Below are positions 7,611 to 15,774 of a stretch of DNA of 52,366 bases, in pieces. A program made the translations under genes and the position numbers. The number at the start of each line of letters is the position of its first letter. Within the stretch, counting starts at the first letter, position 1. Below the pieces are notes generated by a model. It did no database searches and was not told the origin of the DNA. It saw only the letters and a program-made list of their open reading frames with translations. Origin of the DNA: Croceicoccus mobilis (lineage in GTDB: Bacteria > Pseudomonadota > Alphaproteobacteria > Sphingomonadales > Sphingomonadaceae); NCBI RefSeq assembly GCF_001661965.1, contig NZ_LYWZ01000031.1:1-52366 (forward strand), in the 5' to 3' direction.

Positions 7611-9233
7611 TCATGGCCTGTTGACGGTTGCCTCTCGCCATTTTTTTAGAACCGGCACCGGACTGTAACCTGCCTTCAAGAGGCTTTTCTGCACGTCACA
7701 GCCCTTCCTCAAGACGTGGCGGAGATCTGCCTTTTCCAGCGCCTGGTGCCGCGCCTGGCTAATCGCTTCGCGCTCCTTGTTTCTCTGCCTCTTTTCGGCG
7801 GCGAGACGCTGATTAATCAGGCTGAAATAGCGCTTGGGCTTATGAAACGTCTCGATGTTACCATCAGTGGCTTTCAACTCATCGAGCGATGCAGCGATGT
7901 GGGCTTGTACCGCATGGTCATCACAGCCCGCCTCTTCGCACAGGAGTCTGGCCGCGATTTGCATGGCAAGTCGACGACGTTCATAATCTTCCTTCGTCTC
8001 AGCGTTTCCCGCGTCATGCCGCAGAATTTCCAGTTCCTGCTTGCGAACCTCGGTTCGCTGTTCCTCCTGCAGTTTCGCCAATTCCTGCTCGCGCAGTTTC
8101 CGGCTGTATTCCGAAAGATCGACGTCGAGCGGGCCAAAATGCCTGAGTGCCCGAAGCAGCAAAGGATCTTGGGTCGCAAGGGCAGCCAGCACATGTCGGA
8201 CCGCGTAGAATTCCTGCTCGGCGGTCTTTTCGATCAGCGGAATGATCGCAGCATCTTCAGATATGCTGTTATGCGGCCGGAGTTTTTCGACAAGCGCACC
8301 TAACAGCTTGGCAAGAAACCTCGGTATGCCTTGGGTCTGAACATAAAGAGTGTTGATTACGCCCGTTGAGCATGCAGTTTCCAAATGCGGGATTTGATAC
8401 GCCCAAAACGCGCTCGCAAAGCTGGTCCAATCCTCGCCCGGCTCGATTGGCCCGAGGAACTGCTTGGTATCGCCAAGCAGAGCCTTGGTGATCTGCTCAT
8501 TGCCTATCACGACATCGTAAGCGGCCGCCGTTCCGACCAGTAATACCGGCACGCCAGCCTCAGCTGACAATTGGCACAGAAAGTCGAGTATTCTACGCCG
8601 ATGGTCGATCGGTAGCTGGTCCATGAACTCGACGTGATCGATGATCAGCATGCCGAGCGCGTGGCCAAGGCACGCGGTAATGATGTGACCAGGGACCAGC
8701 TCGCGGGCCATATTCCCGCCCATGACGATATTGCAAAGCGAGGATATGCCAAGACAGTGGTCCAATCCCTGCAAAATGCCGCGATACAAATCCTCGTTGC
8801 TGCTCAAACGCTCAGCATTGATAAGGACAGCCCCTGCCGCAGCAGCATGCGGTCGCCGTTGCTCAATGATCGAGGTTATTCGCTGCACGATCTGGGTTTT
8901 TCCCGTGCCAGAGCTACCGAAAAAACAGCTGATGTCCGGTGCCAAGGGACCAAGCGCCTTGGGCAAAAGCAGCGAGTGCGCAGCGGCTTTCGCGTTATGA
9001 GCGTTCCTGATCTCTGCAGGATGAAGGTCGGCCTCGGCGAAATCGCGCTCGGCCCATTTACGATAAACGCGCTCCAAAATCCATTTAGCGATGTCGATCT
9101 GCTGCGGAAAGGGCGAGAAATATTGGCCGTCCGATGCGGCTTCTTCGAGGCCTCCCCTTCGCAGAGCCGTTGATAGCCTTTGACCATCTTCGATGAGCGC
9201 CGAGAGGTCCTGCCCGCACCGATCATAAATCAT
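7611..9233 (-). CDS. tnsC: TnsC-like AAA+ regulator, module 1, with altered Walker B
   Basis: Encodes 540 aa. Walker A GSSGTGKT is at 106-113. The Walker B segment reads MLIIDHVEF at about 195-203, so the catalytic Glu that normally follows D199 is His200. The protein probably still binds ATP but may hydrolyse it poorly; that is inference from AAA+ knowledge. The segment AEAGVPVLLVGT is the sensor-1 region. A long charged coiled-coil-like stretch (about 385-440, rich in Glu, Arg, Gln) follows, more extended than in the module 2 TnsC. The ATG overlaps the tnsB1 stop (ATGA). The gene ends 365 bases before tnsA2. Confidence 0.9.
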   Translation of the reverse strand: MIYDRCGQDLSALIEDGQRLSTALRRGGLEEAASDGQYFSPFPQQIDIAKWILERVYRKWAERDFAEADLHPAEIRNAHNAKAAAHSLLLPKALGPLAPDISCFFGSSGTGKTQIVQRITSIIEQRRPHAAAAGAVLINAERLSSNEDLYRGILQGLDHCLGISSLCNIVMGGNMARELVPGHIITACLGHALGMLIIDHVEFMDQLPIDHRRRILDFLCQLSAEAGVPVLLVGTAAAYDVVIGNEQITKALLGDTKQFLGPIEPGEDWTSFASAFWAYQIPHLETACSTGVINTLYVQTQGIPRFLAKLLGALVEKLRPHNSISEDAAIIPLIEKTAEQEFYAVRHVLAALATQDPLLLRALRHFGPLDVDLSEYSRKLREQELAKLQEEQRTEVRKQELEILRHDAGNAETKEDYERRRLAMQIAARLLCEEAGCDDHAVQAHIAASLDELKATDGNIETFHKPKRYFSLINQRLAAEKRQRNKEREAISQARHQALEKADLRHVLRKGCDVQKSLLKAGYSPVPVLKKWREATVNRP

Positions 9234-11371
9234 GATTTTACCTTTGCACTTGAAAGGTGGCGTTCCGCCTCGAGATTGACCGCTTTCTCCTTTTGCTTGG
9301 TCTTATCGGTGTCGCGAAGCGACGCTGGAGACAATTTGCCTCCCGTCGCCTCAATGGCTTGGTCACCGATATCCTCGATATTCCTTCGGGTGAGATACCA
9401 GGCGTACGAGCCAGCAGCAGAATTTGATCGCCCCGCCTCGGCCACCCGCTTCGATAGAGTATCAGCCTCTTTAAATGTCATGTTCGCAAAGGCCTTGCAG
9501 GCCGGGCTCAGCCGACATTCCTCATATGTACCATCCGACTGATGCAGCCAGATTTTATTGGTGTCCTTGTGGTCGTAAGACAGTTTTACCGATTTGGCGG
9601 CTGTATTCTCCCAAACCCGGCCCTGAATATGCGCATCGCTGATGAAGAGCATTTTCATGAAACTGATGCCGTCCTTCGTCGAGGTCGCATTGCCAGTTTT
9701 CAGAACAGCCATTTTTAGCATCTCGAGATCGGTCGCGCGCAATTCGGTTCGACCGGTCTCTAGTGCCCAGTTCCAGATGTCCTTCGGAATGGCATCTATC
9801 CCTGCTTTGATCATGTCCGAATTGGGGTGGTAGCCTGCCAGGAAATTGTTGTTATTGAGATAGATGACTGCTCGCACGACCGCGGCTGTCAATTCCTTCA
9901 ATGTCAGCTTCGCCTCACGCCTTGCATCGCTGTCGCCTTTCTCGGAATGGGTTGCATTGAACATACCCGGTACGACGTCCCGCAGGACGGCATGCACCAT
10001 GTCGAAACGCTTCTCGACATTGCCCTTCATGTCGCCGCGATATGGCGCGGTGTTTTCAATCGTGACGCCAGTGCGCACGATGAAATTTTCCGGCTCGTAG
10101 TTTTCGAGCTCGCCGCGGTCAGCGATGATACGCGCTGGCAGCGTATCGCGTACCGGCCAATCGCCATGCTCGATTTCGATATCAAAACGACGGCAATACT
10201 CGACCTTGTCCTCGGCGATGTTGCGGATGGCAATGCCGGCCTCACGCCAAGAGGCGCTTTCAAGGGTCAGGTGCATTCCTACGATCATCTTCGAATAAAC
10301 GTCGACGACAAGATAGAGAGTAGGACGGCCGACATACGCGCGGCGATTGGTTTCAGAAACGCAGCCGACATCGATAGTCGTGGCATCGATCTCAAATCGG
10401 CTGCCAATACCGATCAGATTGTCAAGCGTCGTACCCAGCCTCGAACGTGAGTCCTTCTTCACTTTGGTCGCTCCCTCTCTTGCGATGCGGTCTTCGAAGC
10501 GTCGAGCCTGCTTCTCGTACCAGTACTGATATTGGCGGAACGTTGGCAGCGGGATGGACTGTCGGTCGGCGCGTGTACGTGCGACCAGTCCGCCGCCGCT
10601 TTCGTCGACAGCGAATTGCGTCTGCAGATACCCCTGGATTGTCCGGAACGTTCGCGACAACGAGCCGCGCTTTGCCTTCCGGTAATACTTGTCGGTCGCC
10701 CATTTGAAGACCGCTTCCACATCGTCGTTCATGGGCATGTGGGGGTTGCCGCCCCCTATCTCACGTTTGCGACCGAGCGGCTTAGTTCGTCGAGCCTTGC
10801 CGTTACCCGGAGATCCGCAAGCCTCGAATTTCGGTATGAGCGCATCGGGCGACATCCCGTTGCGCCAATAAAGTTCCAGGTATGATTTGATCGATTTGGC
10901 GCAGGGCACTTTGTTCTTGCGCTCAGGATCGCCACTACAGACTTCGAGCTCAGCCCGATGCTTCGAGATCATTCGTGCGCGGGTCAGCCGATCGAAGACA
11001 TCGGGAACCGTCGTAATCAAGGGCCTGATCAATTCGTAGCGCATGTCGCGGCGCTGTATCTGGACTGGCGTAAGGCTGCTCCCATTCGCGATTCTGACAA
11101 AATCGTCTTCGCGTACCCGCTCGATCTGACGGCGCCCCTCCCAGTCATCGAGTGTCGCCTGGCTCACCAGGTAGAAGTCGCCCCCTTTGCTCGCCAGATC
11201 GAAGACGACGGCATATTTGTGCTCGGTGTAAACGACCCGAAATATCCGATCTTTGGCCAGCGCTTCTCCTTCCAGATTTGGCAGGAAGTTCAGATGGCCG
11301 GGCCCCTTATCGCTTCGGACACGCGCACGCCGCGCCTTTTTCAGACGAAAAATCTCTTTAATGTAGAACAT
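9230..11371 (-). CDS. tnsB: TnsB-like DDE transposase, module 1
   Basis: Encodes 713 aa. The DDE triad is D329 (RFEIDATTID), D418 (RIIADRGELE) and E453 (MKGNVEKRF), again spaced 89 and 35 residues, so the enzyme looks active. The N-terminal part differs from the other TnsB and includes a basic segment (KKARRARVRSDKG) at 11-23. The C-terminus is long and charged. It begins one base after the tnsA1 stop and overlaps tnsC1, so translation is coupled. Two TnsB proteins this different would be expected to recognise different end sequences or to act as a heteromer; the ends could not be identified here. Confidence 0.93.
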   Translation of the reverse strand: MFYIKEIFRLKKARRARVRSDKGPGHLNFLPNLEGEALAKDRIFRVVYTEHKYAVVFDLASKGGDFYLVSQATLDDWEGRRQIERVREDDFVRIANGSSLTPVQIQRRDMRYELIRPLITTVPDVFDRLTRARMISKHRAELEVCSGDPERKNKVPCAKSIKSYLELYWRNGMSPDALIPKFEACGSPGNGKARRTKPLGRKREIGGGNPHMPMNDDVEAVFKWATDKYYRKAKRGSLSRTFRTIQGYLQTQFAVDESGGGLVARTRADRQSIPLPTFRQYQYWYEKQARRFEDRIAREGATKVKKDSRSRLGTTLDNLIGIGSRFEIDATTIDVGCVSETNRRAYVGRPTLYLVVDVYSKMIVGMHLTLESASWREAGIAIRNIAEDKVEYCRRFDIEIEHGDWPVRDTLPARIIADRGELENYEPENFIVRTGVTIENTAPYRGDMKGNVEKRFDMVHAVLRDVVPGMFNATHSEKGDSDARREAKLTLKELTAAVVRAVIYLNNNNFLAGYHPNSDMIKAGIDAIPKDIWNWALETGRTELRATDLEMLKMAVLKTGNATSTKDGISFMKMLFISDAHIQGRVWENTAAKSVKLSYDHKDTNKIWLHQSDGTYEECRLSPACKAFANMTFKEADTLSKRVAEAGRSNSAAGSYAWYLTRRNIEDIGDQAIEATGGKLSPASLRDTDKTKQKEKAVNLEAERHLSSAKVKS

Positions 11372-11372
11372 G

Positions 11373-12254
11373 TCACGCGCTCTCGAGGCTTGGGACCGAA
11401 ACTACCTTCAACGCGCTCAGGAGAACCGAAGGTTCGAACTTCACGTCGAGGTCGAACTCAATCGATCGATCGGCAATGAGTTGCCGCACAGCTTCGACCA
11501 GGTCCGCCGCCGTCAGATCGTGAGCCGGCGAACCTGTGGCATGAGCGAGATCTTCAAGCTTGTCCGTCCGGCGTGCAACGGCCAGATATTCAGCCAGAAA
11601 CGCGAGGAAAGCCTTCTTATCGAAGTTTTCCAAAGCCTTCTTCGGAGCGAGAAGGAAGTGCTCGATATTGGCCTTACGCGTTTGGCTCAGATCATGATCA
11701 GTAACCAAGCTCCAGTTGATTCCTTGACCTTTCCAATAGCGCCGTTCGATCTCAAGCTTGTCGATCGTACGGTATTCGCCCGTCCTGCTTGTCTCCGACT
11801 TTTCCGGATCAACTACTAACTCTTTGACTGGTTTGACCGCGAAAGCATGAACCTCTGCCCGCCCATCGGCAGATATCCAACGCGCCACGAAATCCGTGGT
11901 GAGCACGCTCGGCGAGCCGTCTTTGCTGTGCACCGGATGACTGATCCCGAGATGTCTCGCGATCTCGACCGTATGATCAACATTCTTTTCTTCGAAGTCA
12001 GCCAGCGCAACCTGATCATAGATATCGTGCGCTCCGGCCCACTGCAGTTCACGCAGAAACGCCGTTTCATTATTCGACATGGATTGGACGATCCGCCCGT
12101 TGTGCGGGATTCTGGATGCGAGGCCCAGTGACGAGAAATCGTGAATGGTAATATAGGGCTCGTAATCAGATTTCAGATAATTGCCCTGCCCCTTGGCCAA
12201 CCTGTCTTTGGCCTGCCGGGCGTTCTGAATCCGTTTGCGTTTTGGTGAAGGCAT
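11373..12254 (-). CDS. tnsA: TnsA-like endonuclease, module 1
   Basis: Encodes 293 aa from the ATG at 12254 (start of MPSPKRKR); an upstream TTG at 12275 would add seven residues. Candidate catalytic residues are Glu in NNETAFLREL, Asp in LTTDFVARW and Lys in AFAVKPV. The hallmark TnsA block KLEIERRYWKGQGINWSLVTD follows. The protein is longer than the module 2 TnsA because of an insert between the Lys and this block (about 25 residues, DPEKSETSRTGEY). It is the promoter-proximal gene of the whole ~11-kb minus-strand transposition region. Confidence 0.9.
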   Translation of the reverse strand: MPSPKRKRIQNARQAKDRLAKGQGNYLKSDYEPYITIHDFSSLGLASRIPHNGRIVQSMSNNETAFLRELQWAGAHDIYDQVALADFEEKNVDHTVEIARHLGISHPVHSKDGSPSVLTTDFVARWISADGRAEVHAFAVKPVKELVVDPEKSETSRTGEYRTIDKLEIERRYWKGQGINWSLVTDHDLSQTRKANIEHFLLAPKKALENFDKKAFLAFLAEYLAVARRTDKLEDLAHATGSPAHDLTAADLVEAVRQLIADRSIEFDLDVKFEPSVLLSALKVVSVPSLESA

Positions 12255-12275
12255 AGCGACCCACGATGCTTTCAA

Positions 12276-12495
12276 TAATTCTGCGACGTGGTCGGCTTAA
12301 CGGGCCGATTGCTAAGATTTTCTAAAAAGCGCTATCGCGTTATATCTATAAGCTACAACATGTTATGGCCTATCCGCTTCACTAACAGAGTGCGCATTAC
12401 AGCAGCACCACCTAGCTTTCGTTACACAGAATGATAGGCTGACGATCGGCTGCCCTCAGCCATAGTCGGGCAGTTTGCGCGGCATGAGAGGACCG
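12276..12495. other. Intergenic, expected tnsA-proximal transposon end
   Basis: These AT-richer 220 bases separate tnsA1 from the next gene. By analogy with Tn7 the tnsA-proximal end with several TnsB sites should be here. Short CTATC-containing motifs occur near 12340, 12369 and (reverse) 12432, but I could not define a terminal ACA/TGT pair with a 5-bp target duplication. Confidence 0.35.
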
Positions 12496-12687
12496 ATGAC
12501 AAGCCAACTTGATGATCTGGCGAAAGCGTTTTCCGAGCCGAGTGCTGAGGAGATCGCGTTCCATGAGGACCGCCGCAGAAGAGGTCTCGGCGTAGGACTA
12601 AACGAGCAAGGCGAGCTCGTTTACCAGCGAGATATCAATGCCAAGTCGAACTCAAAATCTGAGTCTAGCGGCAAATCGCGAGACTGA
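12496..12687 (+). CDS. Small hydrophilic hypothetical protein
   Basis: Encodes 63 aa from the ATG preceded by GAGAGG. The sequence is charged, with a Ser/Lys-rich tail and no membrane segment. I do not recognise the family. It sits just outside the Tn7-like operon, divergent from tnsA1. An alternative in-frame start is the ATG at 12484. Confidence 0.5.
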   Translation: MTSQLDDLAKAFSEPSAEEIAFHEDRRRRGLGVGLNEQGELVYQRDINAKSNSKSESSGKSRD

Positions 12688-12703
12688 GTGCCGTACGCCC
12701 ATC

Positions 12704-12716
12704 GGGGGGGGGGGGG
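12704..12716. repeat. Run of 13 G residues
   Basis: A homopolymer of 13 guanines (followed by CCCG) lies between two genes. Runs of this length are rare in bacterial chromosomes, prone to slippage and to sequencing error, and could phase-vary a promoter. No gene frame crosses it. Confidence 0.9.
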
Positions 12717-12794
12717 CCCGAACATTTGATGACCGGAACTGGCCGGAAGGAGACCGTCCGGTTTTGGCAGTCCCAGGTCGGAAAGCTGACGTGC

Positions 12795-13142
12795 CTACTT
12801 TTCGAGCACAGTCCACTCCAACCCGAGTTTGCCGAGGTATTTCCGCAGGCGATCTGAATCATTGGTAGATGCGCGCTGTTCGCGTGAGACCGCAAAGAGG
12901 CTGCGTCCTGCGTCAGAAAGGCTGGCGGAGCGTCGACACACCTCAACCGGATATTCCAGCCGTGCCCAGTCGAATGGGTCAATCTCCCCCACTCGCTCAT
13001 TGCTGAGCAAGTCAGTCAACCCGCCGCTCTCTGCCTTGTCACCTGACCAGAGACGGGCAAGGCGGTCCGTTTCGAAATCTACCGCCTACCGGTCAATCCT
13101 GCCGGTCATGCGCAGGGGCTTCGACGGTCTCGCTGTTTTGGC
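12795..13142 (-). pseudogene. rtcR: 3' remnant of rtcR (RNA-repair regulator)
   Basis: The minus strand matches the C-terminal ~95 residues of RtcR, the sigma-54 activator of the rtcBA RNA-ligase/cyclase operon: FDWARLEYPVEVCRRSASLS, AGRSLFAVSRE and NDSDRLRKYLGKLGLEW are close to the E. coli end. Further upstream TGRIDR and AVDFETDRLARLW align too, but an in-frame TAG (plus-strand 13086-13088) separates them. The AAA+ and CARF-like parts are missing, and no rtcA or rtcB is in the window. It is therefore a decayed remnant. Confidence 0.8.
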
Positions 13143-13178
13143 GCAAGAACAGCCAAAGTGCGCTACAAAAACAACCGA

Positions 13179-13271
13179 TTAGGGCTTCCGCCTTAACGCC
13201 CAAATCAAGCTCGCCAACGCAGATACGAGCAACGCCAAGGCAACCGTCATTGCGGGATCAACTACGAACAT
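13179..13271 (-). CDS. 30-residue single-pass membrane peptide
   Basis: ATG preceded by a perfect GGAGG six bases upstream. The peptide has a hydrophobic segment (AMTVALALLVSALASLIWAL) and ends in RRKP, an N-out/C-in type arrangement with basic C-terminus. The strong ribosome site and membrane pattern argue for a real gene; no function can be assigned. Confidence 0.5.
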   Translation of the reverse strand: MFVVDPAMTVALALLVSALASLIWALRRKP

Positions 13272-13336
13272 GCAATGCCTCCGAATCAAAACGAGGCAGT
13301 CTATGGTCACTAATTGTTCCGTGTAGGACAGCCTTT

Positions 13337-13522
13337 TCAGGCGTCAGGGTTCAAAGCGAAATACCGCTCAGCAATTTGCCGCCAAAGATTTGCACCTCCT
13401 TCGTCACTCTCCTGCTCGAACTTGAGGATGCGACCCTCAATGAACTCGGCTGCATCCGGTCCGTGTATCTGTTCGATCTGCAGGGCGACCGCCCAGAGCT
13501 CTTTATCGCGAGTAAGCGTCAC
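13337..13522 (-). CDS. DUF6961-like small protein
   Basis: Encodes 61 aa from a GTG (MTLTRDKELWAVALQIE); an in-frame TTG at 13534 adds four residues. The pattern TLTRD-E-LW-A..hE..HG.DA..FI..RI resembles a small protein family common in sphingomonads (DUF6961 as I recall it). Its start lies inside the end of the upstream membrane-peptide gene, so the two are translationally coupled. Function unknown. Confidence 0.6.
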   Translation of the reverse strand: MTLTRDKELWAVALQIEQIHGPDAAEFIEGRILKFEQESDEGGANLWRQIAERYFALNPDA

Positions 13523-13652
13523 TGGCCCAGCCAAATATCACTGAAGCAAACGACACAATCAGCAGGACACTTACGATGACCGCCTCGACTTCAACCTTCA
13601 AGGCATCCTTGCTGTTTTGTTCTCGTTCTTCGTCAGTCAACCACTCGCGCAT
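13503..13652 (-). CDS. 49-residue single-pass membrane protein
   Basis: ATG follows AGGGTG at good spacing. The first half is charged (REWLTDEEREQNSKD) and the second is a membrane helix (VEAVIVSVLLIVSFASVIFG), ending with SDAYSR. Its last 20 bases overlap the start of the DUF6961-like gene in another frame, typical for a coupled pair. Unknown function. Confidence 0.55.
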   Translation of the reverse strand: MREWLTDEEREQNSKDALKVEVEAVIVSVLLIVSFASVIFGWASDAYSR

Positions 13653-13878
13653 ATGATCACCCTAGTTCGGAGGTCTGCGGACGGCAATCTAGCTTGATAA
13701 ATTTGGCTTCGCCAGAAGCGCGACTGAGCCGCCCCCGCAACAGTCGCCTTCACGTGGCTCGCGCAAGTTTAGTCTGCAGGGTTTCATCGCCTCTCGATCG
13801 CTTAAAGAGAACTTGTCAGGCACCATCTAAGAAATTTTTAACTTGGCAGAACGAAGCTTCCACCGAGGGGGGCCGATC

Positions 13879-14364
13879 ATGATCGTTGCCAAGGTTTTTA
13901 CCGAAGACAATTTTGGCAATTCCCGATCAAGGCCACGCCGCAGTGTTCGCGTAGCGGTTCAGGCTCTTTCAAATGCTGGCGAACCTGCAGTTATTCGGAA
14001 CCTGTCGCAAAGCGGTTTGCTGCTAGAAACACGCGCATCGTTAAAGGTTGGAGATACATTTGAGGTCGATCTTCCAATTGCGGGCGATTGCTCAGCGGAA
14101 ATCGTATGGTCTGAAGTGAACCGGCACGGATGCCGCTTCTTAATACCCATATCCTCTGCAGCGGTCAGCGCAGCCCAACTAATCTCTCCCTACGACGCAG
14201 AAGATACGATTTTCGAAGAGCCCGGTGGGGCCATGGAGGATTTCTTTGATGAAACCGTGTCGAGGCCTTCCAACAAGGTCTGGCATGCGGCGAACTTCGC
14301 TCTTTTCATGCTGTTGTTGGCAACGGTGCTATTCGTCGTCGGCATGATGAAAGCAGCGATGTAA
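13879..14364 (+). CDS. PilZ-domain protein with C-terminal membrane anchor
   Basis: Encodes 161 aa from the ATG behind GAGGGGGG. The PilZ fold is indicated by RPRRSVRV at about 15-22 (the RxxxR c-di-GMP motif), NLSQSGLLLE at about 41-50 (the D/NxSxxG motif) and a following beta-barrel with a G-C-R-F strand. Residues about 137-158 form a hydrophobic helix, so the domain is probably held at the inner membrane. It lies near a second PilZ protein and a GGDEF protein, suggesting a local c-di-GMP input and output set. Confidence 0.85.
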   Translation: MIVAKVFTEDNFGNSRSRPRRSVRVAVQALSNAGEPAVIRNLSQSGLLLETRASLKVGDTFEVDLPIAGDCSAEIVWSEVNRHGCRFLIPISSAAVSAAQLISPYDAEDTIFEEPGGAMEDFFDETVSRPSNKVWHAANFALFMLLLATVLFVVGMMKAAM

Positions 14365-14548
14365 GCCGCGATCCACCTCAAGGAGCAGCGAGATCGCTGA
14401 CTTGGCTGCGGCCATAACGCCGGGTGGCTTTGTGATACATTCTTGTGAACGGCCATGAGATTACTTTGACGGACAACAAGTTCTCCAGTTAATCAAAAAA
14501 TTAGGATTCGTTCGATATGCAGCGCGGATCGTAACTGGGGGAAATAAC

Positions 14549-15385
14549 TTGAGAAAATTTGCTACGTCTGCGCTTGCAGGCGCTCTGCTGATCTGCAGTG
14601 GCACCGCTATCGCTGAGCCATTGTCTGCAGAGGACATAGTGATGCTTTCGAGGATGGGCTTGGGCGATGATGCAATCATTGCAAAAATTGAGAGCGAGAA
14701 AACTGTCTTCGATCTGACGACAGACCAGATGATTGAGCTAAAAAGCAAAGGCGTTTCATCGAACGTGATTGCCTCCATGCTCAGCACCGGCGCCAATGCC
14801 ACGCCCCAATACTCGATGGATTCGCCTGACCCGAACGTTCCGCACCCAGCCGGCGTTTATCTACTAACCGGCTCAGGAGCAGATGCTCGCATGCAGAGAA
14901 TGAATGCCACAGTTTCTAGCCAAGCAAAGACTGGCGGTATCTTCGGTTATGCTCTTACTGGCGGGCTCGCATCCGCGAGCGTCAAAGTGGCAATCCAGGA
15001 TGAAACCTCTCCTGTGCAAGCCACCACCAAGCCGGTGTTTTACTTTTTCTTCGACCAAGCGAGAGATCAAGCTGCATCAAACGCTTGGGCTAGCGGCGCT
15101 AATACGTCGGTTCAATCGCCTGCAGAGTTCACACTCGTCGAACTGGATAAGAAAAAGGGCCGTCGCGAGGCTAGGGTTGGCAGCATGAATATCGCCGGAG
15201 CAAAATCGGGCGTGATGGATAAGGATCGAATATCTTTCCATTACGAGATGGTGCGTCCGGGGGTTTACGAGGTTAAGGCCGACAGCGTGATGGAGCCTGG
15301 TGAATATGGCTTCATCTTTTCGCTAGGCGGTGGCGGGACTGCTGGCGCAATGACGGCTCGGATTTTTGATTTTTCGGTGAGGTAG
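14549..15385 (+). CDS. Secreted/periplasmic hypothetical protein
   Basis: Encodes 278 aa from a TTG that follows GGGGG at seven bases. A signal peptide is clear (RKFATSALAGALLICSGTAIA, cut after Ala near residue 22). The next part, LSAEDIVMLSRMGLGDDAII and a following helix ending VSSNVIASML, resembles the short SHOCT-like helical repeats found in many envelope proteins. The C-terminal ~180 residues are predicted beta-rich with a Gly-rich end and are not recognised. Function unknown; an envelope location is inferred. Confidence 0.75.
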   Translation: MRKFATSALAGALLICSGTAIAEPLSAEDIVMLSRMGLGDDAIIAKIESEKTVFDLTTDQMIELKSKGVSSNVIASMLSTGANATPQYSMDSPDPNVPHPAGVYLLTGSGADARMQRMNATVSSQAKTGGIFGYALTGGLASASVKVAIQDETSPVQATTKPVFYFFFDQARDQAASNAWASGANTSVQSPAEFTLVELDKKKGRREARVGSMNIAGAKSGVMDKDRISFHYEMVRPGVYEVKADSVMEPGEYGFIFSLGGGGTAGAMTARIFDFSVR

Positions 15386-15425
15386 TAGTCGCGCCCGGCA
15401 TCAGGATTTATGAAAACGTAGCAAA

Positions 15426-15459
15426 CCTCTGGAGCGCGCTTTATCGAGCCCTCCAGAGG
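15426..15459. terminator. 9-bp perfect stem downstream of the secreted-protein gene
   Basis: CCTCTGGAG at 15426-15434 pairs with CTCCAGAGG at 15451-15459 across 16 bases. It lies 40 bases after the stop of the preceding plus-strand gene and could end its transcript, but there is no T-tract. Confidence 0.35.
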
Positions 15460-15516
15460 TCGGTATGTCCATCGATCCTAACAGCGCATTTCATTGACCC
15501 GAAGACCAGCAAAGCT

Positions 15517-15690
15517 GACGTGACCCCCAGCTTTCCCCCAGCTGGGATTAGAGCCGGGCGGTTGTTTTGCGCATGAGCGCGGTTGAAGCAATGGGCTGCG
15601 TAGCGAAGCAGGCCATTGCTTATCCAGTTTGGCGGCGAATGCCGCCGGGGTTGCGTAGGCGAGGATTGCCCCCGTCAGGGCCCGTGGCTG
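15517..15690 (-). pseudogene. Remnant of an IS3-family transposase 3' end
   Basis: The minus strand encodes the typical IS3 tail in two frames: YATPAAFAAKLDKQWPASLR, then, after a frame change, TQPIASTALMRKTTARL ending at the TAA (15548-15550). A short repeat GCTACGC at the junction suggests a deletion between direct repeats. The following bases (to about 15517, TGACCCCCAGC type) look like the terminal repeat of the lost element. The rest of the IS is absent. Confidence 0.7.
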
Positions 15691-15774
15691 CGAACCGCTG
15701 TCGCCGTGATGCGACTGGTTGAAGAGGTCGCGGATTCCCCGGTTCTCAAACATGCGGGTGAAGGACGGATCCTC

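Noticed and set aside
692-12480. Transposon terminal repeats and 5-bp target duplication
   Set aside because: Several TGT/ACA starts were tried on both sides and CTATC motifs noted, but no pair with matching repeats and duplication was found.
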